Below are positions 1-6,187 of a stretch of DNA of 8,003 nt, in pieces (within the stretch, counting starts at the first letter, position 1; every line of letters starts with the position of its first letter). The notes beneath the pieces are model-generated. The model was not told the origin of the DNA. It was given only the letters and a program-made list of their open reading frames with translations, and did not search any database. The position numbers were made by a program, and so were the translations under genes. The stretch covers positions 1 to 8,003 of the forward strand of contig JAFROA010000347.1 of the NCBI GenBank assembly GCA_017429885.1. Reading direction: 5' to 3'. This DNA is from Bacteroidales bacterium (lineage in GTDB: Bacteria > Bacteroidota > Bacteroidia > Bacteroidales > UBA932).

Positions 1-1107
1 AATAAACGCCAATGGGTGAAAGAGCGTCGGCCGGAACTCATGGAGATGTTGCGCTCACAGATGTTCGGCAGGGAACCGGGTCAGGCTCCGGATCTCCATT
101 TCGAGACTCTTGAGGAAAGTCACGAAGCTTTCGGCGGCCTTGCGACCAGGAAGCAGGTGAAAATCAGCTTCGACAAGGATGAGAAGTACTACCTGGTTCT
201 TCTCATGTATATTCCCAATGACCGTAAAGGCCCCGTACCGGCCTTCCTGGGGGCTAATTTCAAAGGTAATCACGCCACAACCACCGATCCCGCGGTCTTG
301 ATGCCGACTCCCGACAAGCTGGCGACCTATGCTTCGAGCTTCAAGGTTGAGCCGAGGAGCGCGAACGGTCACCGCTGGGAATATGAATATATTCTTAAAC
401 ATGGTTATGCCGTGGCAACCTTTTGCTACCACGATGTTGACCCTGACTTCCATGATGGTTTCCATAACGGGGTTCACCAATTGATGGATGGAGATAAGCC
501 TAGGAATGGCGAGTCATGGGGAACGATATCCGCATGGGCGTGGGGCCTATCCAGATGCCTTGACTTCCTCGAGACACAGAAAGAGATAAACTCAAAGAAG
601 GTTGCTGTCATAGGACATTCAAGGCTTGGCAAAACCGCTTTGTGGGCTGGTGCGACCGACCAGAGATTCGCATTGGTAATCTCCAATGACTCAGGTTGTT
701 CCGGAGCTGCTATTGCCAGAAGGAAATTTGGTGAGACAGTCGAGGTGATCAACAGGAATTTCCCGCATTGGTTCTGCGGCAATTATGCGGCGTATGGAGG
801 TCGGGAAGAGAAGATGCCTTGGGACCAGCACGAGTTGGTCGCCATGATCGCCCCCAGACCGGTCTATGTCGCTAGCGCGAGTGAGGATGATTGGGCTGAC
901 CCCGTAGGAGAGTATTACAGCCTCGTAGGAGCAGCCTCCGTGTATAAATTGTTCGGTTACGATGGCATCACTGACAGAACCGTTCCTGAGATCGAGCATC
1001 CAGTGGTCGTCGGCCGAATGGGACATCATATCCGCAAAGGCGAGCACAATGTCCGCCTTTACGATTGGGAGCAGTACGTCAGTTTCGCCGACCGCTTCCT
1101 GAAATAG
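1..1107 (+). CDS. CE15-family glucuronoyl esterase-like protein, 5'-truncated
   Basis: This is the C-terminal part (368 codons, numbered here from the first base of the window) of an alpha/beta-hydrolase of the carbohydrate esterase 15 type. Such enzymes cut the ester between glucuronic acid side chains of xylan and lignin alcohols and are normally exported. Seen: the nucleophile elbow GHSRLGK with Ser207, the block WGTISAWAWGLSR before it, SNDSGCSGAA after it, FPHWFC, the DQH and IAPRPVYVASA blocks, DDWADPVGE (297-305) and a C-terminal GHHIRKGEH (341-349) that should supply the catalytic His. Asp230 lies at Ser+23, where fungal and several bacterial enzymes have Glu. The frame is open to the left edge and upstream codons (NKRQW) fit the family, so the GTG at 16 is not the start; the signal peptide and true start lie outside. 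It ends 17 bp from the convergent guaA and appears unrelated to the arginine operon. Family assignment is strong; the actual substrate is inferred. Confidence 0.88.
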   Translation, partial: NKRQWVKERRPELMEMLRSQMFGREPGQAPDLHFETLEESHEAFGGLATRKQVKISFDKDEKYYLVLLMYIPNDRKGPVPAFLGANFKGNHATTTDPAVLMPTPDKLATYASSFKVEPRSANGHRWEYEYILKHGYAVATFCYHDVDPDFHDGFHNGVHQLMDGDKPRNGESWGTISAWAWGLSRCLDFLETQKEINSKKVAVIGHSRLGKTALWAGATDQRFALVISNDSGCSGAAIARRKFGETVEVINRNFPHWFCGNYAAYGGREEKMPWDQHELVAMIAPRPVYVASASEDDWADPVGEYYSLVGAASVYKLFGYDGITDRTVPEIEHPVVVGRMGHHIRKGEHNVRLYDWEQYVSFADRFLK

Positions 1108-1124
1108 GTTTTATCCAACTGGTT

Positions 1125-2708
1125 TTATTCCCATTCAATAGTTGCCGGGGGTTTTGACGAGATGTCATAAACCACCCGGTTGACTCCCTTGACCTTGTTG
1201 ATGATGTCATTGCTGACTTGGGCGAGGAAGTCGTACGGGAAACGGAACCAATCCGCTGTCATGGCGTCTGTCGAGACCATGGCCCGCAACGCCACAGGAT
1301 TCTCGTAGGTTCTCTCATCTCCCATCACTCCAACGCTCTTGACGGGGAGAAGGATCACTCCGGCCTGCCAGATGGCATCGTAGAGGTTAGTGGCCTCAAC
1401 CCTCGGATCAGAAGCTGAAGGGAGATGCAAGGAGGTGCAGTCATAGTTCCGGAGACCCTTAATGAATATGTCATCCGCCTCCCGGAGAACATCCAGTTTC
1501 TCTTTGGTGATGTCTCCAATTATGCGCACGGCGAGTGAAGGCCCGGGGAAAGGATGCCTTCCCACCAGTTCCTCCTTGATGCCGAGAGCCCGGCCTACTC
1601 GTCTGACCTCGTCTTTGAAGAGCATCCTGAGCGGCTCCAAGACCTTGAGATTCATCTTTTCAGGAAGCCCGCCAACGTTGTGGTGCGACTTGATCTTGGA
1701 GGCGATCCCCTCGATTCCGGCTGACTCGATAACGTCCGGATAGATCGTGCCCTGGGCTAGCCAGCGGGCACCCTCGATCTTTCGGGCGTATTTGTCGAAA
1801 GTCTCGACGAACAGGCGGCCTATTATCTTTCTCTTGGCCTCCGGCTCTGTCACCCCGGCAAGTTCCCGCAGGAAATCCTCCGAGGCATCAACTCCAATGA
1901 CGTTGAGGTTCATGTCCTTGTACGAGGCCAGGACATCATCATATTCATTTTTCCTTAATAGGCCGTTGTTGACGAATATGCAGGTGAGGTTGTGGCCGAT
2001 TGCCTTATTGAGCAACACTCCCGCGACTGTGGAATCCACGCCACCGCTAAGACCAAGAATCACTTTGTCGTTCCCGACCTTCTCCTTTATAGCCGTGACT
2101 GTGGTCTCGATGAATGAGGCGGATGTCCAGTCCCCTTTGCATCCGCAGATCCTGAAAACGAAATTCCCGAGAATCCTTGATCCTTCAGTGGTGTGGAAAA
2201 CCTCAGGATGGAACTGAACAGCGTAAGTGGGCTCACCTTCAAATGAGAAGGCGGCGTTCTCCACGCTTTCAGTGGAGGCGATGATCTTGGCTCCCTCCGG
2301 CAGGGAGGAGATGGTATCCCCATGCGACATCCAAACCTGTGAGCGATGTGGGAGGCCCCGCAATAGAAGTGATTCTGAATCAACTATTTCTAGCATGGCT
2401 CTCCCGTATTCCCTCGCAAGTGAGCCTTCAACCTTGCCTCCGAATTTATGGGCCAGATACTGGGCCCCATAGCATATTCCCAGAAGGGGAAAATGACCCT
2501 TGATCCCGCTGAGATCGATTTGGGGTGCGTTGGCGTCCCTGACGGAGCATGGACTACCGGAAAGGATAACTCCCTTCACATCGTCTCCCAAGACAGGGAC
2601 TTTGTTGAACGGGTAGATTTCACAGAAGACGTTAAGCTCTCGCAGGCGGCGGCCGATCAACTGTGTGACCTGTGAGCCGAAATCAAGGATGATGATTTTT
2701 TCTGTCAT
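1125..2708 (-). CDS. guaA: GMP synthase (glutamine-hydrolysing)
   Basis: Cytosolic enzyme of purine synthesis that aminates XMP to GMP using ATP and ammonia released from glutamine. The 527-residue product has the full two-part architecture. A class I glutamine amidotransferase domain (about 1-190) carries the catalytic Cys79 in GICYGAQ and His167/Glu169 in QFHPEV. An ATP pyrophosphatase domain has the P-loop SGGVDS at 221-226. The C-terminal dimerisation domain ends in the family signature [11 protein letters not shown]. Length matches the family (about 510-525). The start is the ATG at 2708-2706, giving [13 protein letters not shown], which is where the family begins. The frame stays open 30 codons further upstream, but that extension is hydrophobic, unlike the family, and would run through the arg operators. 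It is divergent from argR and convergent with the CE15 gene, so probably a single-gene transcript. No frameshift or missing active-site residue is seen. Confidence 0.97.
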   Translation of the reverse strand: MTEKIIILDFGSQVTQLIGRRLRELNVFCEIYPFNKVPVLGDDVKGVILSGSPCSVRDANAPQIDLSGIKGHFPLLGICYGAQYLAHKFGGKVEGSLAREYGRAMLEIVDSESLLLRGLPHRSQVWMSHGDTISSLPEGAKIIASTESVENAAFSFEGEPTYAVQFHPEVFHTTEGSRILGNFVFRICGCKGDWTSASFIETTVTAIKEKVGNDKVILGLSGGVDSTVAGVLLNKAIGHNLTCIFVNNGLLRKNEYDDVLASYKDMNLNVIGVDASEDFLRELAGVTEPEAKRKIIGRLFVETFDKYARKIEGARWLAQGTIYPDVIESAGIEGIASKIKSHHNVGGLPEKMNLKVLEPLRMLFKDEVRRVGRALGIKEELVGRHPFPGPSLAVRIIGDITKEKLDVLREADDIFIKGLRNYDCTSLHLPSASDPRVEATNLYDAIWQAGVILLPVKSVGVMGDERTYENPVALRAMVSTDAMTADWFRFPYDFLAQVSNDIINKVKGVNRVVYDISSKPPATIEWE

Positions 2709-2728
2709 TTGGTTCGTGATTTCCGTCG

Positions 2729-2736
2729 CAAAAATA
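2729..2736 (-). promoter_or_regulatory. Candidate guaA promoter, -7 element
   Basis: Read on the minus strand this is TATTTTTG, matching the Bacteroidetes -7 consensus TAnnTTTG. It lies about 20 bp upstream of the guaA ATG. A TTTC at about 2758-2755 (minus) is a weak candidate for the -33 TTTG at plausible spacing. The region is A/T-rich, so a chance match is possible. If real, the leader is very short and the arg operators lie upstream of it, so ArgR need not affect guaA. Confidence 0.35.
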
Positions 2737-2772
2737 GTATAAAAACATAATTCTGAAAAAAAATACGAAACA

Positions 2773-2786
2773 TGAATAATGATTGA
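2773..2786. promoter_or_regulatory. ARG-box-like ArgR operator 1
   Basis: TGAATAATGATTGA agrees with the ArgR half-site palindrome TGAATwwwwATTCA at 12 of 14 positions (mismatches: G in the A/T spacer and G for C). It is 46 bp before the argR ATG-initiated frame and overlaps operator 2 by 3 bp, with centres 11 bp apart, about one helical turn. The consensus comes from enterobacteria; its use in Bacteroidota is inferred. Confidence 0.5.
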
Positions 2787-2797
2787 AAAAATATTCA
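2784..2797. promoter_or_regulatory. ARG-box-like ArgR operator 2
   Basis: TGAAAAAATATTCA agrees with TGAATwwwwATTCA at 13 of 14 positions. It ends directly at the candidate -7 element of the argR promoter (2798-2805), so ArgR bound here would occlude RNA polymerase. This is the arrangement expected for an autoregulated argR operon. Confidence 0.6.
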
Positions 2798-2805
2798 TAT
2801 ATTTG
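2798..2805 (+). promoter_or_regulatory. Candidate argR operon promoter, -7 element
   Basis: TATATTTG is an exact match to the Bacteroidetes -7 consensus TAnnTTTG. No convincing TTTG is present at the -33 distance (about 2774-2777), so the promoter would be weak or rely on other contacts. Transcription would begin near 2810-2813, almost on the ATG at 2814, leaving a leader of about 20 nt before the GTG at 2832. It is flanked on both sides by ARG-box-like operators, which supports its reality. Confidence 0.5.
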
Positions 2806-2814
2806 GGGCGGAAA

Positions 2815-2828
2815 TGAATATTTATTTA
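2815..2828. promoter_or_regulatory. ARG-box-like ArgR operator 3
   Basis: TGAATATTTATTTA agrees with TGAATwwwwATTCA at 13 of 14 positions. Its centre is 31 bp (close to three helical turns) from operator 2. It begins inside the ATG at 2814 and ends 3 bp before the GTG at 2832, so it fits better as a downstream operator in the leader than as coding sequence. Confidence 0.5.
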
Positions 2829-2831
2829 GCC

Positions 2832-3305
2832 GTGAAAAGCAAGCAAGAGAGACATAAGATCATTAAAGAAGTCGTCGGGAAAGGAAAAGTCTCGAGTCAG
2901 GAAGAGTTGGCTGAGATTCTTGAGAATAACGGCATACAGGTGGCCCAGGCCACTTTATCCCGTGACATCAGGGATCTGGGCATAACCAAGCGCCATGATG
3001 GTGACGGGTACTATTACAGTCTGCCCGGAGTCTCTTCCAGACCATCCGGAAGGAGGTTCCCGGCTTCTTTCGTGAATGTCTCCAGCATTGAGTTCACTGG
3101 CCAGTTGGCTGTTCTTAAGACTATGCCTGGGCATGCCAATATGATTGCGGCATGGATAGATTCCTTTTCTCTTCCTGAGGTGGCTGGCACCATAGCTGGG
3201 GATGATACCATTATGCTTGCTATCCGTGAAGGTGTGTCAAGGGAAGAACTCTTGAGGTCTCTTGGGAAACTATTCTCAGGCTTGGAGTCTGTTAGATTGA
3301 ATTAA
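2832..3305 (+). CDS. argR: Arginine repressor ArgR
   Basis: Arginine-responsive repressor of arginine genes, known in the family to act as a hexamer with arginine as co-repressor. In the 157-residue product an N-terminal winged helix-turn-helix (about 1-66) contains SSQEELAEIL and the recognition segment ATLSRDI (40-46). The C-terminal oligomerisation and ligand domain carries GTIAGDDT (119-126), whose paired Asp124/Asp125 are the arginine-binding residues of the family. I chose the GTG at 2832 because it gives MKSKQERHK, like the M-K-x-K start of homologues, a normal length (149-157), and leaves operator 3 outside the gene. An in-frame ATG at 2814 (163 residues) is the alternative and is what an automated caller would probably take. 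First gene of the arginine operon, 21 bp before the GNAT gene. Function is very sure; the start is not. Confidence 0.93.
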   Translation: MKSKQERHKIIKEVVGKGKVSSQEELAEILENNGIQVAQATLSRDIRDLGITKRHDGDGYYYSLPGVSSRPSGRRFPASFVNVSSIEFTGQLAVLKTMPGHANMIAAWIDSFSLPEVAGTIAGDDTIMLAIREGVSREELLRSLGKLFSGLESVRLN

Positions 3306-3317
3306 TAATTAATTATT
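3304..3317. promoter_or_regulatory. A/T palindrome between argR and the GNAT gene
   Basis: AATAATTAATTATT is a perfect 14-bp palindrome covering the argR stop and most of the 21-bp spacer. The stretch 3298-3311 matches the ARG-box consensus at 12 of 14 positions, so a secondary ArgR site is possible. No TAnnTTTG element accompanies it, and all-A/T sequence forms palindromes easily, so this is weak. Confidence 0.2.
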
Positions 3318-3326
3318 GAGATACAG

Positions 3327-3938
3327 ATGAGATTGGAGGACATAACGATAGAGGTGGCATCGGAGAAGCACCTCGTCTATGTTGACAAGATTTTGACATC
3401 CATCGAGGAAGCCGCCAAGGTTCGGGGGACGGGAATCGCCCGCAGGAAACCGGAGTATATCGCCCGGAAGATGCAGGAAGCCAAGGCGGTCATAGCTCTT
3501 CACGGCGAGGATTTCGCCGGGTTCAGTTACATCGAGACTTGGGAGCATAAGAGCTATGTAACCACTTCGGGACTTATTGTGCGACCCGAGTTCAGAGGCC
3601 TGGGTATCGCCAAGAAAATCAAGGACTTGACTTTTTCATTGGCCCGTACCCGCTGGCCAAAGGCAAAGATATTCAGTCTCACGAGCGGTGCGGCCGTGAT
3701 GGCGATGAACACCCGTTTGGGCTACAAGCCGGTGACCTTCGCCGAGCTTACCAGTGACGAGTCGTTCTGGAAGGGATGCGAGGGTTGCATCAATGTCGAT
3801 GTGCTGAAGAGGACCGATCGCAAATACTGCATCTGCACCGGGATGCTGTTCGATCCTGAGGAGCATCTGCCGGCCAAGATCCCGCAGGATGTGTTGGACC
3901 GGATCGCGGCCTTGGATAAAGAAGAAACAAACGATTGA
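3327..3938 (+). CDS. GNAT-family N-acyltransferase, candidate N-acylglutamate synthase
   Basis: A 203-residue GNAT acyltransferase. The acyl-CoA pyrophosphate-binding motif is visible as RPEFRGLGIA (86-95), following the strand SGLIV, and NTRLGYKPVTF (128-138) is the usual C-terminal GNAT segment. The tail is cysteine-rich: GCEGC (Cys151, Cys154) and YCIC (Cys168, Cys170), which could bind a metal; I recall the same pattern in Bacteroides homologues. It lies between argR and argG, 5 bp from argG, where a first enzyme of the pathway is expected, and no classical argA or argJ is present. The inferred job is acylation of glutamate with acetyl-CoA or, given the ArgF' type downstream, succinyl-CoA. 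It lacks the amino-acid-kinase-like domain of classical ArgA, so arginine feedback inhibition by that route is not expected. The fold is certain; the substrate is inferred. Confidence 0.88.
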   Translation: MRLEDITIEVASEKHLVYVDKILTSIEEAAKVRGTGIARRKPEYIARKMQEAKAVIALHGEDFAGFSYIETWEHKSYVTTSGLIVRPEFRGLGIAKKIKDLTFSLARTRWPKAKIFSLTSGAAVMAMNTRLGYKPVTFAELTSDESFWKGCEGCINVDVLKRTDRKYCICTGMLFDPEEHLPAKIPQDVLDRIAALDKEETND

Positions 3939-3943
3939 CAGAT

Positions 3944-5164
3944 ATGGCAAAAAAGAAAGTAGTGGTCGCTTATAGCGGCGGTCTGGACACTTCGTTCACG
4001 GTCATGTACCTGACGAAGGAGAAAGGTTATGAGGTTTACGCGGCTTGCGCCGACACCGGTGGATTCAGCCCTGAGCAGCTGAAAGACAATGAGAAACGCG
4101 CTTATGAGCTCGGCGCCAAGGAATATGTCACCCTGGACGTGACGAAGGAATACTATGACAAGAGCCTTAAGTACATGATCTTCGGAAACGTGTTGAGAAA
4201 TGGGACTTATCCCGTTTCTGTCTCTTCCGAGAGAATATTCCAGGCAATGGCCATAGCCCGTTATGCCAAAGAGATCGGAGCGGACGCTATTGCCCACGGA
4301 TCAACCGGGGCCGGAAATGACCAGGTCCGTTTCGACATGACCTTCCTCGTGATGGCTCCAGGGATAGAAATCATCACCCTCACCCGCGACATGGCCCTGA
4401 CTCGCCAGTTTGAGGTTGATTATCTCAATGAGCATGGTTTCAAGGCAGATTTCAAGAAGTTGAAATATTCCTACAATGTCGGTCTTTGGGGGACCTCCAT
4501 TTGCGGAGGCGAGATTCTGGACTCTAAGCAAGGACTGCCGGAAAGCGCTTATTTGAAGCAAGTCACAAAAGAAGGTTCAGAGATTATCGAGATCGGGTTT
4601 GAGAAGGGGGAGATAGTCTCGGTCAACGGGCAGAAGTTCACCGATAAGGTGGCCGCCATACAGAAAGTGGAGACTATCGCCGCCCCTTACGGGATCGGCA
4701 GGGATATGCATGTGGGTGACACGATCATAGGTATAAAGGGCCGTGTCGGCTTCGAGGCCGCAGCACCGATGCTGATCATGGCTGCCCATAAGTTCCTTGA
4801 GAAATTCACCCTCAGCAAGTGGCAGCAGTATTGGAAAGACCAGGTGGCCAATTGGTATGGGATGTTCCTGCATGAGAGCCAGTACCTTGAGCCTGTGATG
4901 AGGGACATCGAGGCCATGCTCACCGAAAGCCAGCGCAATGTGACTGGAAAGGTCACCATGGAGCTGCGTCCATGGTCATTCTCGACCGTGGGAGTGGACT
5001 CTCCTTGCGATCTCGTGAAGACCAAGTTCGGGGAATATGGCGAGATGCAGAAGGGATGGACCAGCGAGGATGCCAAAGGATTCATAAAAGTGAGCTCCAC
5101 GCCGCTCCGGGTTTATTACACTGCCCATAAGGACGAGGGTGAGAAACTTGAGAAGGAGTTGTGA
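3944..5164 (+). CDS. argG: Argininosuccinate synthase
   Basis: Cytosolic enzyme joining citrulline and aspartate, with ATP going to AMP and pyrophosphate, to form argininosuccinate. The 406-residue product begins MAKKKVVVAYSGGLDTS, with the N-type ATP pyrophosphatase loop SGGLDTS at 11-17. The substrate-binding blocks HGSTGAGNDQVRFD, WGTSICGG and YGMFLHESQYLEPVMRDIEAM follow in the normal order, and the length (about 400) is normal for Bacteroidota. The ATG at 3944 is preferred over an in-frame TTG at 3935 that overlaps the preceding stop codon, because family members start directly before the K-K-V-V-V strand. It is 5 bp after the GNAT gene, and its TGA shares one base with the argC ATG. No defects are seen. 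Confidence 0.97.
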   Translation: MAKKKVVVAYSGGLDTSFTVMYLTKEKGYEVYAACADTGGFSPEQLKDNEKRAYELGAKEYVTLDVTKEYYDKSLKYMIFGNVLRNGTYPVSVSSERIFQAMAIARYAKEIGADAIAHGSTGAGNDQVRFDMTFLVMAPGIEIITLTRDMALTRQFEVDYLNEHGFKADFKKLKYSYNVGLWGTSICGGEILDSKQGLPESAYLKQVTKEGSEIIEIGFEKGEIVSVNGQKFTDKVAAIQKVETIAAPYGIGRDMHVGDTIIGIKGRVGFEAAAPMLIMAAHKFLEKFTLSKWQQYWKDQVANWYGMFLHESQYLEPVMRDIEAMLTESQRNVTGKVTMELRPWSFSTVGVDSPCDLVKTKFGEYGEMQKGWTSEDAKGFIKVSSTPLRVYYTAHKDEGEKLEKEL

Positions 5165-6183
5165 TGGCTGCTGATAAAAAGATTAAGGTTGGGATCGTTG
5201 GAGCCGCTGGTTACACTGCCGGTGAGCTTCTCAGGATTCTTGTGAACCATCCTTGTGTGGAGATAGCCTTCGCGCAAAGCGGAAGCCACGCCGGAGAGCC
5301 GGTCTGGTCTGCTCACTCCGATCTACTAGGCGAGACGAACCTCAGATTCGTCTCGGGGATGCCCGATCTGGTCGGGCATGACACCTCTGTCATTCCCGGT
5401 TCAACCGGGAATCCCGATGTGTTGTTCCTATGCTCCGGGCACGGTAAGGCCAAGCCGTTCGTTGAGACGCTGCCTGATTGTTACAAGGGTGCCATCATCG
5501 ATCTCGGGAATGACTTCCGCCTGAAAGCCGATGCTGGAGATTTCGTTTATGGCCTTCCGGAAGCATTTAAGGATAAGATAGTTAAGGCTAAGCATATCGC
5601 TAATCCCGGCTGTTTCGCCACATCAATCCAACTTGCTTTGTTGCCAATGGCAAAGGCTGACTTGCTGCCGGAGATCCATGTGACCGGTATAACCGGGTCA
5701 ACCGGTGCCGGGCAGGCACCTTCTGAGACGACTCATTTCAGCTGGAGGACAGACAACCTGTCTGTTTACAAGGCATTTACCCATCAGCATCTGGGCGAGA
5801 TCAATGAGACTCTAAAGACCATGGCGCCCCATTATTCCGGGGATATGAACTTCGTTCCGGTGAGGGGTGACTTCGCCAGGGGAATACTCGCGTCAGTCTA
5901 TTTCGACTGTGACCTTCCCGAGGAGACAGCGGTAGCTATGTACAAGGATTATTATAAGGATGAACCTTTTGTCCATGTGATAGACTCCAACCCGGATGTG
6001 AAAATGGTGGTTAACACCAATAAATGTGTACTGAATGTGCGGAAGCACGGACGGAAACTGCACGTTATTAGTGTGATAGATAATCTGGTGAAAGGAGCTT
6101 CCGGTCAGGCGGTCCAGAACATGAACCTTATTTTCGGCCTCCCTGAGGACACCGGTCTCCACCTGAAAGCCACAAGATTCTAG
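5164..6183 (+). CDS. argC: N-acyl-gamma-glutamyl-phosphate reductase with in-frame repeat insertion
   Basis: NADPH-dependent reduction of N-acyl-glutamyl 5-phosphate to the semialdehyde, third step of arginine synthesis. The 339-residue product has the Rossmann motif GIVGAAGYTAGEL (10-22), the catalytic Cys150 in NPGCFATSIQ, the GSTGAG loop (178-183), HFSWR, and VNTNKC and KGASGQAVQNMN blocks in the C-terminal domain. The start is the ATG at 5164, overlapping the argG TGA by one base; a GTG one codon earlier is also in frame. Odd feature: codons 65-84 are a 60-bp inverted pair of palindromic repeats. The encoded segment (containing VIPGSTGNP) lies between the conserved LRF and DVLFLC strands, where Bacteroides ArgC as I recall it has only about nine residues and a total length near 322. 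The insertion is in a surface-loop position before the substrate-binding core, and the reading frame is intact, so the enzyme is probably active. N-acetyl or N-succinyl substrate cannot be told from this protein. Confidence 0.96.
   Translation: MAADKKIKVGIVGAAGYTAGELLRILVNHPCVEIAFAQSGSHAGEPVWSAHSDLLGETNLRFVSGMPDLVGHDTSVIPGSTGNPDVLFLCSGHGKAKPFVETLPDCYKGAIIDLGNDFRLKADAGDFVYGLPEAFKDKIVKAKHIANPGCFATSIQLALLPMAKADLLPEIHVTGITGSTGAGQAPSETTHFSWRTDNLSVYKAFTHQHLGEINETLKTMAPHYSGDMNFVPVRGDFARGILASVYFDCDLPEETAVAMYKDYYKDEPFVHVIDSNPDVKMVVNTNKCVLNVRKHGRKLHVISVIDNLVKGASGQAVQNMNLIFGLPEDTGLHLKATRF
5356..5383 (-). repeat. 28-bp palindromic repeat, copy A (inside argC)
   Basis: Read on the minus strand it starts TGTCATGCCCGA, has the 5-base loop CCAGA, then TCGGGCAT and CCC. 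The stem ATGCCCGA/TCGGGCAT is a perfect 8-bp inverted repeat (5359-5366 with 5372-5379). It has the same length and layout as copy B, in opposite orientation, 4 bp away. Confidence 0.75.
5388..5415 (+). repeat. 28-bp palindromic repeat, copy B (inside argC)
   Basis: It starts TGTCATTCCCGG, has the 5-base centre TTCAA, then CCGGGAAT and CCC. Its core 5392-5412 is a perfect inverted repeat with 10-bp arms (ATTCCCGGTT and AACCGGGAAT) around one base. The ATTCCC...GGGAAT form resembles dispersed palindromic repeats known from other phyla, for example neisserial dRS3. Together with copy A it makes a 60-bp, head-to-head unit of exactly 20 argC codons. Confidence 0.8.
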
Positions 6184-6187
6184 CGAT

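Noticed and set aside
16..18. GTG as start of the CE15-like gene
   Set aside because: The frame is open to the left edge and the preceding codons (NKRQW) fit the family's N-terminal helix; the gene is truncated by the window.
1107..1131. Near-repeat GGTTTTATCC / GGTTTTATTCC between the convergent CE15-like and guaA genes, considered as a bidirectional terminator
   Set aside because: It is a direct repeat, not an inverted one; no stable hairpin with a T-run can be drawn.
1747..2217. Plus-strand open frame (156 codons) opposite guaA
   Set aside because: Low-complexity Ser/Pro/Leu-rich translation with no motif, lying wholly opposite the conserved GuaA ATP-pyrophosphatase domain.
2709..2798. 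30-codon N-terminal extension of guaA
   Set aside because: It does not resemble GuaA, the family begins at [13 protein letters not shown], and the extension runs through the candidate guaA promoter and the arg operators.
3935..3943. TTG start for argG overlapping the GNAT stop codon
   Set aside because: It adds only three residues, is a rare start codon, and an ATG follows at the family's normal start.
3722..4297. Long minus-strand open frame (191 codons) opposite the GNAT gene and argG
   Set aside because: It resembles no family I know, and both opposite genes are clearly coding; it is an antisense shadow.
5362..5418. CCCGAT at 5362-5367 and again at 5413-5418, considered as a target-site duplication flanking the argC insertion
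   Set aside because: The first copy lies inside the stem of repeat copy A, so the match is better explained by the shared repeat layout than by a duplication of target DNA.
5682..5713. Repeated ACCGG/CCGGT motifs in argC around the GSTGAG loop, considered as another palindromic element
   Set aside because: The encoded TGITGSTGAG is the normal conserved ArgC loop; the repetition follows from Gly/Thr codons.
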